Below, one piece after another: positions 1-10,804 of a stretch of 64,000 nucleotides of DNA; position 1 is the stretch's first letter, and the number at the start of each line of letters is the position of its first letter. A program made the position numbers and the translations under genes. The DNA is from Perilla frutescens (lineage: Eukaryota > Streptophyta > Magnoliopsida > Lamiales > Lamiaceae), in the NCBI GenBank assembly GCA_026008535.1, contig BRKX01000002.1:75661380-75725379 (forward strand), read 5' to 3'. Under the pieces are notes generated by a model, which was not told the origin of the DNA, made no database searches, and saw only the letters and a list, made by a program, of their open reading frames with translations.

Positions 1-720
1 GTTTTTTAGATGATCGACCTCCTTGTCTGCCATAATATAATTTATCATATTTTAGATAATTATGTGTTCTCTTTTAAGTTTTATTTTTTTAATTATTTGA
101 TCAACGTTTGATTAGTAATTTTTAATAAATTGGTTCGGTTAAGCAACAAAGAAGTTATCAACTTTGTTAGTTCAATTAAATAAAGACTAATTACTAAGAT
201 CAAATAGATAAGTAGAGAGAGCTATTAACACAATAAAAATTTATCCAAGAACCTCTCAAAATGTAACTAGAAAATACAGGAACTTGAGAAAATGTATTAT
301 AGAAGTAGAATGATCTACTAAACAAAAAAAATTTGAAGGATCTATTGAAACAAAATGTATATAAAAGTTTAGCGACCTAAGAATGAATTAACCCAAAAAA
401 TTATTTTAGAAAAAAGCTTGCTACTTTTGCCGCAAACCATTGTAAACAATTAAATATCCATTATAGTAATATCTTTTCGAAAAATCAAAATAACTTTGTT
501 TTTTATTTCCTTTTTAAATTATTTATCAACTTAATATATGTATAATTCATAATATTGTAATGCATTTTATTTACATGTGTTCATAACATTATTTAGTAGT
601 GTTCAATAAATAAAACTGATGAAAACAAAACATTGTAGATTAATAAAGCGCACACAATATATTTATTCCTTACAAGTCCAATACAAGGATAATTATTTAA
701 TTCATATTGTCTTATATCTA
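1..720. other. AT-rich intergenic DNA, no gene seen
   Basis: I see no convincing open frame, splice structure or RNA gene here. The sequence is AT-rich and low in complexity. Confidence 0.5.
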
Positions 721-895
721 GGGATGTGCGAATGGTTTGTTTGGTGCAAAATCGAGCTAAACAAACAAAATCAAATGAAAAAATTCTTAAAAAAATTCAA
801 ATCAAACCAACAAAAATAATATAGATAACCGAACCAAACCAAACCATAATTTTTTGGTTAGTTTAGTTTGGTTTTCGGTTTAACTGAAATACTAA
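721..895. mobile_element. hAT-like remnant (low confidence)
   Basis: The stretch opens with TAGGGATGTGCGAATGG and contains GGTTTGGTT/AACCAAACC-rich arms that are partly self-complementary. This style is typical of short non-autonomous hAT elements whose ends read TAGGG(N)TG. No clear 8-bp target duplication or matching right end was found, so it is probably decayed. Confidence 0.3.
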
Positions 896-1380
896 ATTAA
901 GTCTAGCTATAATTAATGCCCAATTAATTTCCTTATTAACTTGACGAAGTTCCTAAATCTGACTTTATTAAATTTAAATCTCTCCATTTCATGAAAATAT
1001 CTTAAGATATATAAATCAATTAGCTTAATTAATGATATTCCTTGTACATTTATAATGGCGAGATTCGATTTCGAATCAATTCTCATTTATCCAACTCAAT
1101 AAAATAAAATAAAACATGAACATTAAAATTTCAACCTCTAATTACAGGATGAGATCTTTAACTCACAATACTTTGGTGTACCTCACTATCAAATTTAGTA
1201 TCTAATAAAAGCTAGCTATTAGAGAAATTATATAATATAATTAATTAATTATCCTCAATTAATATTTTTAAATCAATAATTTATTTTTTACATCCCTAAT
1301 TACGATATTACCATAATAATCAATATGAAAATTTAAAACTAAAAAATAACGAGAAGCACAATTGGAAAAGTCATAAGTAG

Positions 1381-2110
1381 GATTGTCAAACGAAGCGAAT
1401 CGAGTCGAACACCCTGATGCTCGAGTTCGCCCCGTTAAGGAATATTCAAGCTCGAGTTCAGCTCGTTTTTCCCCCTTGTTCAAGCTCGGCTCGATAAATA
1501 TTTATCATGTTTGAATTCGGTTCGAGCTCGACTCGTGAAATGCTCGAAAATTTTCTAAACGAGTCTGAGCTCGAGTGCTCGAAAAAAAAAAACTCCCTCC
1601 GTCCCATTTATATATATAGTCCCTATTACTATTTTGAGGTGTCCCAATTATATAGTCCCATAACTATAAATAGTATTAATTATCATGGTAATATACAAAT
1701 ATACCCTTGCTATGTATTGGAAATTAAAACTCAACCACTTAAATTTTTTAGAGTCATTAATTTTAAGTAAGGGTAATAATGGAAGTTAAGCTTTAATATC
1801 TTGTTTTCATAAATATTTTTAATATACGTGCGAGGATAAAGTGGACTATATAAATGGGACGGATGGAGTATTGTTTAATGTGCATATTTGAGCTCGAGTT
1901 TAAAAAAATAGTTTATTTAATTTACTCATTTGAAATGTTTATAATATTCATGAACATTAAGCTCGAGCTCAAACATGTTCGTGAGCTGGCCAAGCCGAAT
2001 ACTGATATGTTCAGGCTCGGCTCAATAATTTTATCGAGCTTGATTCGAGACTCGAGCTTGGCTCGTTTAGAAAACGAACGAATTTCGAATGATTTTTTTT
2101 TCGAGCTAAA
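1381..2110. mobile_element. CTCGAG-rich repeat, split by a nested MITE
   Basis: Two blocks (about 1385-1590 and 1888-2110) are dense in GAGCTCGAGCTCG-like words. They begin near AGGATTGTCAAACGAAGCG, reminiscent of a hAT-like terminus. The Stowaway-like element at 1593-1868 separates them, so this is the older insertion. Short open frames inside it are not credible genes. Confidence 0.4.
1593..1868. mobile_element. Stowaway-like MITE, TATATAGTCC family
   Basis: It starts CTCCCTCCGTCCCATTTATA and ends with the inverted counterpart TAAATGGGACGGATGGAG followed by TA. This is the hallmark of plant Stowaway MITEs (Tc1/Mariner, TA target). It has no coding capacity and lies inside the CTCGAG-rich repeat. 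Confidence 0.8.
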
Positions 2111-2138
2111 CTCTGAATAGTTTGTGAATAGTTCTGTT

Positions 2139-2231
2139 CATTAGAGAAAAAGATCCACACATTACACACACACACACACAGACATATATATATATATATA
2201 TAAACATTAGAGAAAAAGATCCACACATTAC
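2139..2231. repeat. 27-bp direct repeat flanking CA/TA microsatellite
   Basis: The same 27 bases, starting CATTAGAGAAAAAGATCC, occur at 2139-2165 and 2205-2231. A (CA)n(TA)n tract lies between them. Confidence 0.8.
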
Positions 2232-2494
2232 AAGTATTATTTTTTTCATTACATAAACATTACAAGTGTCAACAACGGTATGCATGCAGCAACCAAACAT
2301 TATTTAAACCACGCACGTACGTATACGTTTGCATGCGATATACATCATGCATGCATGTACATATATATACGTGTTTCTTATTCATATTATCATTATATCA
2401 CATAGTATAAATATCCATTATTCCTTATAACATGCCGAATTCCTCTAGTAATTGCAAATGATATATATATATATATATATTATCTAATTTGCAA

Positions 2495-2998
2495 TCAGAT
2501 GGGGACTACGATTGTGAGCACCACCCGCAGAGCCTGAAGCAGACCCAGAGTCTGTGAAGTGATGGTGCCAGCAGACTGAAGAACGCCGAGAAGGGTGCCG
2601 GAGGTGGTGGACAGCGCGGGGCAGACGGCGGAGGAGAGCGGAAGCCGCACAGAGACTACGCATGCAAGCGAGGGGAGGAGAAGGGGAAGTGACCCGAGCG
2701 ATGCCGCCGGAACAGTGATGCTGAAAGTCCCATTAGCGTTGGTGGTGTTTTGGCCGACCACCGTCGCCACAAGAAGGTTCTTGCAAGTCAGCGTGACGGT
2801 GACTCCGACGAGGGGGCCGGTGCCGGGGCAGTTGCCGTTCTGGCTGCAGCAGAGCGTGCCGTTGACGAACAACCCTTGCACGTTGGGAGTGATGAAGGTG
2901 GCGTCCGCTGCAGGCAGCAGAAAGACCACCGTCATCAACATAAGGCATAGGAGAGAAGAAGAAGAACAACAACGACGACGAGTTTGGGGCTGGGCCAT
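2495..2998 (-). CDS. Phylloplanin-like secreted protein (Ole e 1-like fold)
   Basis: An intronless 167-residue frame. Residues 1-33 look like a signal peptide: basic RRR, a hydrophobic run around LCLMLMTVVFLL, and small residues ADA before the cut. The mature part has the phylloplanin/Ole e 1-like pattern: an early NVQG segment, NGTLCCSQNGNC, then GVTVTLTC, then TNANGTFSI about 55 residues after the cut. Later cysteines (LACVV, AVCPA) could pair with these. Phylloplanins are small secreted leaf-surface defence proteins; the function here is inferred from family resemblance only. The start is the first ATG after a TATA box at 3081-3090. The coding region is much more GC-rich than its flanks, so the opposite strand also stays open; I read those frames as shadows. 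No introns are needed. Confidence 0.82.
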   Translation of the reverse strand: MAQPQTRRRCCSSSSLLCLMLMTVVFLLPAADATFITPNVQGLFVNGTLCCSQNGNCPGTGPLVGVTVTLTCKNLLVATVVGQNTTNANGTFSITVPAASLGSLPLLLPSLACVVSVRLPLSSAVCPALSTTSGTLLGVLQSAGTITSQTLGLLQALRVVLTIVVPI

Positions 2999-3080
2999 CG
3001 TATAGTAATAGTAATTAATAGTGTGTTTTTTTATGTCACGTTAATTTGATTTGTACTTTGTAATATGCTGTGACGACCCC

Positions 3081-3090
3081 TATTTATATA
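3081..3090 (-). promoter_or_regulatory. TATA box of the phylloplanin-like gene
   Basis: Minus-strand TATATAAATA lies about 83 bases upstream of the ATG, giving a predicted 5' leader of roughly 50-55 nt. Confidence 0.6.
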
Positions 3091-3171
3091 CACATGTGTG
3101 CGTGTACGATTTTCTCAATTTGAGGTAAACGATTTCCGAGTATTTAATATATCCGTTGAATATGTTTGGAA

Positions 3172-3192
3172 TAGGGTTTAGGGTTTAGGGTT
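3172..3192. promoter_or_regulatory. Short telomere-like (telobox) repeat
   Basis: Three consecutive TTTAGGG-type units lie about 85 bp upstream of the TATA box of the phylloplanin-like gene. AAACCCTA teloboxes are known promoter elements in plants. The tract is too short to be a telomere relic of any size. Confidence 0.5.
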
Positions 3193-3260
3193 GGGCGGCT
3201 CTACGCACTATACATATATATACTGTATATATATAGTTGGTCAACTATATATGAATGATT

Positions 3261-3477
3261 TCTCCGTTTCAATTATATAGTCCAGTTTCTCCTCGTGAAT
3301 ATACTGAAAATCTTTATATTGATTAAAGCTTAACTTCCGATATTACCGTTATTTAAGATTAGCAACGTTAAAAAAATTGAAGTGGTTGATTTTTTATTTT
3401 CAAGAACTAATGAGGGACTATAAAATCGGGACATCTTAAAATAGTAGTAGAAGCTGTATAATTGAAACGGGAGGGAG
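3261..3477. mobile_element. Stowaway-like MITE, TATATAGTCC family
   Basis: The left end TCTCCGTTTCAATTATATAG is matched by the right end CTGTATAATTGAAACGGGAG in inverted form. It belongs to the same family as the element at 1593-1868 and lies in the upstream region of the phylloplanin-like gene. Confidence 0.7.
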
Positions 3478-3744
3478 TGTGTGTAGGAGTATAAAATTGC
3501 AAAAAGAATATTTGACTTTTCAATAAATTGCAAAAATTACTTTATTGGCGATTAATGGTGGGTAAAGGGTCTTCGCACAAGTTGGACTTGGAAAAAAGTA
3601 CCTTAATGTTGGATAAATTATCCAGAAATTTGCTATTTATAATATTTTCTACCTTCTTAATTTTATGTGTTCTACATATTTATTGTAGATTACAGTAAAT
3701 TGGTAAAAAAAAATGTTTAGTTTCTTGTATAGATTATATTAGCT

Positions 3745-4163
3745 CTTTGAAACACGGATGAAATCATCTGCTACACTTTGTGCTACATAATTTAATTTGT
3801 TGATTTTTCTTTAATTTTTTAATTCAATTTCAATTTATTGTGCTTTAGTTCAATTTTACACTTATTATTTATGGTTCATCCTATCCAATTAGGGTATATA
3901 ATTATTTTTTACGAAATAATTAATTATTAATTTGAAAATGAAATATTATATTGAAAAATTAATTATATACCCTAATTGGGTAGGATGGATCCTAAATAAT
4001 AAGCGCAAAATTAAACTAAAGCATAAATTGATTATTGAAATTGAATTAAACTAAACCCTAAATTGAAATTGAATTAAAAAATCGAAGAAAAATTAATGAA
4101 TTGAATTCTGTAGCACCAAATGTTGCCCAAAGTGTAGCAGAAGATTTCATCCGTTGGAAACAA
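3745..4163. mobile_element. Foldback MITE, GCTACACTTTG family
   Basis: The arms are inverted: the left reads GGATGAAATCATCTGCTACA and the right reads TGTAGCAGAAGATTTCATCC. Inner arms repeat the theme, with CCAATTAGGGTATATAATTA against TAATTATATACCCTAATTGG, so nearly the whole 0.4 kb can fold. Related copies occur around 20130, 35600, 44280, 47590, 51800, 62470 and 63700. No coding capacity. Confidence 0.75.
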
Positions 4164-5380
4164 ACATATATGGTTAATAATTTTTGTAAGTGCGTAGATT
4201 AGGTGAATTTTGTGGTGTAATATGTGATTATTTCATAATAGCAACACTTGTATGACTTGAAAGCATTTGAAATCTTTCGTATTAGCATTATTTCTATATT
4301 CATAATAACTTGAAAAAATTGATTTATCTGTTTGGTTTGTATTTTTATTTTATTTTTTGACTCGTTTTATTTATCGTAACAAAATTTTAATTGCGTTTTA
4401 GCAACTATATTTGATAAAATTAGCGACTATCTTTCATTAATAGCAACGCTTGTATGCTAATTTCTTGTGGGAATTTCCAATAAATACGATCAATTACATG
4501 GTGACGTCTTTCAATCAATTCGAACTGATAGTGTAAGAATCATGAAACAAAGAATGTCAATATCACGAAAAAAAAAAAAACTTTTAAAATATATCATATT
4601 GCAAATTCAAAACGAATGTGGTAGATGATTTCTTTGCGAAATTTGTGATGAAAACATAAACATCGGGGTGTATACGTGGCTCTACGAATAACTTATAGGC
4701 ATTGTTATATTAACTTTAATTTTATAAAAAAATTGAAAAATAAGTTGAAGAATATTAATTAATTGTCAAGTCAGTAATAATAGCTAGAGAATATAAAATA
4801 GTTGCCATTAATGCTGCCATTAATGTTCCATATTAAAAAAAATGTGTGACGTATTAAATATTTTTAAGTGCTAATTAATATTAAATGAGAGTATTTAATG
4901 ATAAGAAAAGTGAAAAAGAAAAGTAAAAACAATAATAATTGAATTTAATTTTAAAAAAAAAGCACCCAACTTGATCAAGTGAGAGAGAATATTAAATGAG
5001 AGTATTTAATTATAAGAAAAACGAAAAAGAAAAGCAAAAACCAACAATATTTGATTTCCATTTTTCGAAAAAAAAAACCAAAAGGAATGCCCCAAAAAAG
5101 GAAAAAAAGGCAAAAAAAAGAGATTTAAACAAAAAAGGAAATGGCATTGACCACTATACAAGAACTGACATTTGTATTTCCCTCAATAAAAATATTTTTT
5201 AACCTAATTTTTGTGTGATTTTTTTAGGATAAATTTACCTGTGTGATTTTGCTTTAATATATGTATAGATAGATAGATAGATTCTAGTTATCTTAAATTT
5301 TATTCAGTAGTTTTGCTATAAATATGTGGGCTGAACAATTAAGTAATTAGTTGTTTTTTTATTAATAAAGTTTTGATTAT
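4164..5380. other. AT-rich intergenic DNA with a ~111-bp direct repeat
   Basis: No gene seen. A segment starting TTAAATGAGAGTATTTAAT occurs at 4881 and again at 4992, each followed by a similar A-rich stretch. A short GATA tract lies near 5267-5281. Confidence 0.5.
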
Positions 5381-5382
5381 TA

Positions 5383-5629
5383 CTCTCTCCGTTTTCGATT
5401 AAATGTCATTTCGGATAAATGCACACAAATTAACAAATTAATTGAGTTACCTAATACGCCCTTGTGTAAATCTATTAAATGAGTTAAATATAGATGTATT
5501 AGTGCAAATATGCAATAAATGAGGGAAAATGTGTATAAAAATTGATTTTTTGTCTCGAATTTGTAGAATGATATTTTTTTAAAATAAAATTTAAATGCTA
5601 TAATGACATTTATTCAGAAACGGAGGGAG
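5383..5629. mobile_element. Stowaway-like MITE, ATGTCATT family, TA target
   Basis: It starts CTCTCTCCGTTTTCG and ends CAGAAACGGAGGGAG, with TA on both sides (5381-5382 and 5630-5631). Subterminal ATGTCATTT/AATGACATT are also inverted. Relatives lie at 22140 and 31471. Confidence 0.85.
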
Positions 5630-5631
5630 TA

Positions 5632-7330
5632 TTCGATTGTTTGAATCAATGATCCACTTATGCATCTCGTGTTCTTATATTTACGTTTTCGCTACATCAT
5701 CATCAATAATTTATTATTAAGAATTTTAAAAAATCATGTAGGCATTGTATTCCAAACTAACAAATCTTGTATTTTTAATAGTAACATTTTGTTAAGATAT
5801 TAGCTAATTATAATTGAATAGAAGGAGACATCTTCGAAATCGTATAATTAGCAATCTTATGTTATGTTGGCAAATAGACTATAACATATTATCAAACCAT
5901 TTTTTTAATAATAGCAATTTGTGGTAAGCAAATTAATGTGTTCCGACTTATGTTAATAAAAACTCCATTCCAAACTAAATAAAAATGAAGATGCGGTCTC
6001 ATGTACATCGGATGTATGAAGACTTAATATCAGACAGAAGAAAGTATGCTAAAAACATAAAAATGATGATATTTTTGTAATTATTATTATATTTTTTAAT
6101 TGAAAAGGGTATTACTTTTTAATACTAAAAATTGTATCATTTATAGCACTGAAAAATATCATAAATTTTTTAATGTCCGAAACAGTTCAGTACAACAGGT
6201 GTACCCAAGTGTTTGCCTAAAAAGAATACACACACTCGTGCAGTTGTTTCATTGTTGATCTTGCAATATAATTATAAAAATATGCTTAATTTACGCAAAC
6301 TCATTGTTTAATTAACAAGAAAAGTTGACTCTATTAAACAAGAAAAGTTAACACACTACTTAATTTGCGCAAACTCATTGTTTAATTAACAAGAAAATCT
6401 CTCTCTCTCATGCAGAAACAACAAATAATTGTCATTATAAGATTCGTCGTATTGTGAGTACAACTATCATTATTAGATATATTCTAGTGTACAAATATAT
6501 ATTGTACAATATTAATTATCCCACTTTGTCATCAACGAATTTTATTTTTTATCACTCTAATATAAATCAATATAAAACAAGACCGATTTGTGAAAATGTA
6601 CATTTCACGTACCTTACCTATCAAAGTCATGATGTACCATTACATACGTAGTTATCTATAAAATATAAAAATAATATTTTAGGGGTAAACTCTCAAGAAA
6701 TGTTTTTGACATTTTAAATTTCAAACACCATTATAAACTTATGGTGCATGCCCAATTTTTTTAGATATTAGGAAATATAAAATAAATTTATTGATGCATG
6801 GATGATCGATGTTGGTTTGTATATTTGTTCGATAATTTTTTTTTTCAAGAAATTTAGTTGTATTCATATTTTATTAGAAATATAATGGGATTCATTTATA
6901 TATAGCTATGGAAAGAATATCAATTTTTGAATGATTACGAAGGTGATTAAATAAGGCAATATATGATTTAAAGGAAAATGTGCAAATGCCCTCATTAATT
7001 AAATTAAATTAAATTTTTTTCCTAAGCAATTAACTATAGTCTATAGAGGGATGGCCGAATTTTAACGGCTGATTAAATTGTGCGCCTTGTGGAAAATAAT
7101 TGAGCAATTAAATATCAAGTTTATATCTTTATTTATATTTTAGGAATTTAATTAAATTAATTCCTAAATTTAAATAAATAGATATTGATATTTAATACAT
7201 GGAAATAAAAATTAAATATCAAATTATATCATTTATTTATATTTCATGAATTTAATTAAACTAATTCATAGAAGAATATCAATTTTTGAATGTATATGAA
7301 GGTGATCGATTTAATGAGATCGAGTAATAC
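5632..7330. other. AT-rich intergenic DNA with two direct repeats
   Basis: No gene seen. A ~40-bp segment starting CTTAATTTACGCAAACTC is repeated with a 74-bp period (6285 and 6359). Segments starting GAATATCAATTTTTGAATG recur near 6915 and 7275. Confidence 0.45.
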
Positions 7331-7334
7331 AAAA

Positions 7335-7740
7335 AAAAAAAAAAAAAGAATTGTCAATTCAAGACTTGAAAAATGAAAACTATCAATTCGGGTTTTGAAA
7401 GATAAAAACTATCAATTCATGACCTGAAAGATGATAATTATCAATCTAAGACCTCAAAAATCACGTTTCCATTTTTTATTTATTTAATAATTTCTTTACT
7501 ATATTTAATAGATAATTAGTAAAGAAATTTACTTTGAAAATTAATATAAAATTAATTAAAAAATAAAAAGAAATCAAAATGCATGCCTTTTAAACCTAGA
7601 TCGACAATTTTCATCTTTCAGGTTCTGCATTCATAATTTTTATTTTTCAGGTCCTGAATTTATAAATTACTCATCTTTTAGGTTCTAAATTGACAATTTT
7701 CATCTTTCAGATCCCGAATTGATAATTTTCCGAAAAAAAA
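7335..7740. mobile_element. Foldback element with internally repeated arms
   Basis: The left arm repeats a unit like GAAAACTATCAATTCGGG about every 37 bp. The right arm carries the reverse complement, as ATTTTCATCTTTCAGGTTC, also repeated. The whole can form a long hairpin. A related fragment lies near 41985-42100. Class not assigned; Mutator-like MITEs can look like this. Confidence 0.55.
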
Positions 7741-7937
7741 AAACTAGATTAAAATTGAATGGCTCCAAATTCAGGTGCCCAGCTAGAGATGCCAGCTCCA
7801 CAATCGATGTGGCAATCCAACTTTATTCTTGTATGAACCAATGATTAATAATTTAATACAAACCATATAAAAAAAAAGACAAAAATCCATCATCCTCCAA
7901 AATCAAAGCAATATTTTCTCTCTCTACCTTTGGACAC

Positions 7938-7945
7938 TATAAATA
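7938..7945 (+). promoter_or_regulatory. TATA box of the SAUR gene at 8008
   Basis: TATAAATA lies 70 bases before the ATG, the usual arrangement for SAUR genes. Confidence 0.65.
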
Positions 7946-8007
7946 CCATTTATTCCAAAATCAAATAAATCAAATACAGAGAAGAGAATCCAAAAACCAA
8001 AATATAA

Positions 8008-8388
8008 ATGGCATCATCGTTTTCTTCAAACAAGAAGATGTTAAGAGGTAAGAAGATGAAGGTGAAGAAGGGATGGGTGGTAGTGCATGTGGGATTAGCA
8101 AATTCCCATCAAAATCAAGATTATTATTCCCCACTATTTCAAAGATTTGTCATCCTGATTTCACACTTACATAACCCCCTCTTTCAGAGCCTTCTTGATA
8201 AAGCTTCAGAAATATACGACTACCGAACCACCGGCCCTCTTATGCTGCCTTGCTCCGTCGACACTTTTCTTTATCTCATGTGGCGGATCGATACCGAACG
8301 TAACCAATCAATCGACGTGTGTGTGGACACGCTAAGCACAAAAAATTGTATCAGACGATACATGAGACCGCGGTATTCCATCTTATAA
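8008..8388 (+). CDS. SAUR-family protein (SAUR32-like), C-terminally extended
   Basis: An intronless 126-residue protein of the small auxin-up RNA family, plant growth regulators that in studied cases inhibit PP2C.D phosphatases at the plasma membrane. The core spans about residues 16-95: a basic start KKMKVKKGW, VVVHVGL, FQRFVILISHLHNPLFQ, LLDKASEIYDY and GPLMLPCSV. Two oddities stand out. The conserved IPIS segment reads ILIS (residues 49-52), a Pro-to-Leu change compared with the four other SAURs here. After MWRID the protein runs about 30 residues further into a tail with no counterpart in its relatives, which stop nearby. It may be a functional divergent copy or one that lost its normal stop. 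Confidence 0.85.
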   Translation: MASSFSSNKKMLRGKKMKVKKGWVVVHVGLANSHQNQDYYSPLFQRFVILISHLHNPLFQSLLDKASEIYDYRTTGPLMLPCSVDTFLYLMWRIDTERNQSIDVCVDTLSTKNCIRRYMRPRYSIL

Positions 8389-8530
8389 AGACATCTTGCT
8401 TAGGAAAACTAGCTCTATTTTCCATCTCTTTTTTGATTTGTTTCTTTAAGCATCTCTAATCTTTGGAGTGTAGATATTGATTCATACATGTATTATAAGC
8501 CCATCTACACTAGCTAGCTATATATATATA

Positions 8531-8798
8531 TAGGGGTGGGTTCAAATAGGAATCAATCCCCCCGTGAGAACCTAGGAACCAATCTAATATGAGAGATTTA
8601 TATTGCTAACATCAAGAGATTATATTGCTAACATGAGGTAAACTCATTTTGCTAACTTGACGAGATCATAATATTAGCAACATATTGCTAATATGTTAGC
8701 GATTATACACACTGCTAATATGTGACTAATAATTTGCTAATATGTTTGGTTCCTAGGTTCTCACGGGGGGATTTGGTTCCTATTTGATCCTTTCCCTA
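8531..8798. mobile_element. Inverted-repeat element 1 in a TA tract
   Basis: The ends are long inverted repeats: left GGGTGGGTTCAAATAGGAA, with CCCCCCGTGAGAACCTAGGA; right TCCTAGGTTCTCACGGGGGG, then TTCCTATTTGATCC. Both sides are TA repeats, so the insertion target was a TA microsatellite, as for rice Micron-type elements. It has no coding capacity. The middle is rich in TTAGCAA/TTGCTAA words shared with the larger neighbour at 8819-9943. Confidence 0.7.
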
Positions 8799-8818
8799 TA
8801 TATATATATATATATATA

Positions 8819-9943
8819 TATGGGTGGATTCAAATAGGAACCAACCCCTGAAGGAACCTAGGAACCAATCAAATTCAAGAATTTTGATGACATGGCGGAT
8901 AAAAAAGCGGTGGCATAGTTGTAAATATGTAAAATTCGAATTATAAGGGGTAATTCCAGATTTTTTTAATAAAGTGATGACATCATCTTTTAAAAAAATT
9001 CCTAAAAACTTTAAATAATCATAACTTATTCATTTTTTATCCAATTTACGCAAAAAATATATCAAATTAAAGATTTTTTCATGCTCTTTCATTTAAGCTG
9101 CATAATGCATATGTTTATTTGAGCAAAAATTGATGAAAAATACAAAAAACTATTTTTCACGTATATTCAACTCGTAACTGTCAGATATTTGCTAATATGA
9201 TATCACAATATTGCTCATATCTTGTGTTTATGTTGCTAACATGAAATTTTTTATGCACGACTTTGAATTTTAAGTTGCTTTCATGAGAAAATAGTTAAAG
9301 TATGAGCTATATATAGTTAAGTTCATAAACAATTATAACTTTATCAATGTTTAATATTATTTTGAAAACTTGTAATATTTGAGAATTTAAGTCATGCTAG
9401 CATATCATTATTCACATATTAGCAATGTGTTACTAATATATTAGCAAATTAATAGTCACATATTAGCAGTGTGTATATTATCTAACATATTAGCAATATG
9501 TTGTATGTATGAATGATGTTACACATGTTACACAATATTATTTTAAATGTGGTCCAATGTTATATGTGTGGTGTTTAATACGTGTCAATTTAATATTATG
9601 ATCTCGTCAAGTTAACAATATGAGTCTATCTCATGATAGCAACAAAATCTGTTGATGTTAGCAATATACATCTTTCATGTTAGCATATTAATACAATGCC
9701 AGAAAAGACAACGGTTTTAAAGTGTTGTCTATTTAATTCCGGGAATTAGGTCCAAAATCCGAAAAAACATAACAAAATTTCTAAATTACGAAAATAATCC
9801 CGCTTTCATTAAGTTCTCAAATATTACAAGTTTGCCACCTTACTTTGACTAAATTATGATCATTAGATCTAATCAAATCTAAGGTTAGGATTGGTTCCTA
9901 GGTTCCTTCAGGGGGAATTGGTTCCTATTTGATCCTTCCCCTA
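8819..9943. mobile_element. Inverted-repeat element 2 in a TA tract (larger relative)
   Basis: It has the same terminal plan as element 1: left GGGTGGATTCAAATAGGAAC with GAAGGAACCTAGGAACCAAT; right ATTGGTTCCTAGGTTCCTTC and TTCCTATTTGATCC. It lies between TA repeats. The interior carries the TTAGCAATATG words of element 1 in inverted order and no long open frame, so it is non-autonomous. Confidence 0.7.
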
Positions 9944-10021
9944 TATATATATATATATATGTTCATTCAAACAAAAATTTTGTGGTTCCGGGTTTCTAAC
10001 ATAAAGAGAGATTATGACATA

Positions 10022-10263
10022 TTCCCTCTGTTTTGTTTTATTTGTAATTTTAGATTTTTTTTTATCTAGAATTAACAATTAATTTTGTTGATAAATATAC
10101 ACATCCCTCATATATGCTATAAAATCCTATTCAATTATATTTTCCTAAAATAGAGGTTGTGATAGAGTTAAATTAGAGAGAGGGTGTGAAAATATATAAA
10201 ACAACAAATATTTTGACATAAAGTAAAAAGTTAAAACAACAAATAAAACAAAACGAATCGGGT
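10022..10263. mobile_element. Stowaway-like MITE, TTGTTGTTTT family (decayed)
   Basis: It begins TTCCCTCTGTTTTGTTTTAT and ends ATAAAACAAAACGAATCGGG, an imperfect inverted pair. Relatives are at 24044 and 49110. Confidence 0.55.
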
Positions 10264-10804
10264 ATATCTTTTTAGTTAGGAAATGATATGATCAAAGTGG
10301 TTTTGAACCTTTTTTTATGCAAGGTATTCGTTGCTTGAATGTTCTTAATTAATAGAAAAATATTATGGCATACTTAACGACGGCGGACCATGGGGTATAC
10401 CGGGTGGGCTCGCCGCACAAGCACCCGTAGGTATAGAGCCAACAATTTTTATTTTTTATTTTAAAAAATAAATCTAATTAAGCTTTAAAAAATATAGAAG
10501 TATACAAAATTGAAAATGTCATCTCTATTAAGACTCTACTATCTCAACTCTGAATTCTTGTGCGAACAACCTCGAGGTAAAATCTTTTAATGACTTACAA
10601 ATACTTTCATGATTGTAGTTTTCTGAATATTAATTTTACGTTTTTTAAAATTTAGGATAGTTGAGACAAAGTGAAAGAAATTTGAAGATGCTCGTAAAAT
10701 AAATACTAAATGTTAAGATCCCTCTTTTCATTTCCTTATGGGCAGCCCCAACATGTCATGGTCGACCCGTATTTAAGTTGTACAATAATACACCATATTT
10801 GCAT
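10264..10804. other. Intergenic DNA with a GC-rich patch
   Basis: No gene seen. A locally GC-rich stretch at about 10378-10430 (contains GGGTATACCGGGTGGGCTCG) stands out from the AT-rich surroundings but has no recognised identity. Confidence 0.35.

Noticed and set aside
2595..3005. A 136-codon plus-strand open frame over the phylloplanin-like gene
   Set aside because: It is the complement of a GC-rich real gene. The minus-strand product has a signal peptide and conserved cysteines and a TATA box; the plus-strand one has no recognisable feature.
3172..3192. Interstitial telomere from a chromosome fusion
   Set aside because: Only three units; far too short, and more plausibly a promoter telobox.
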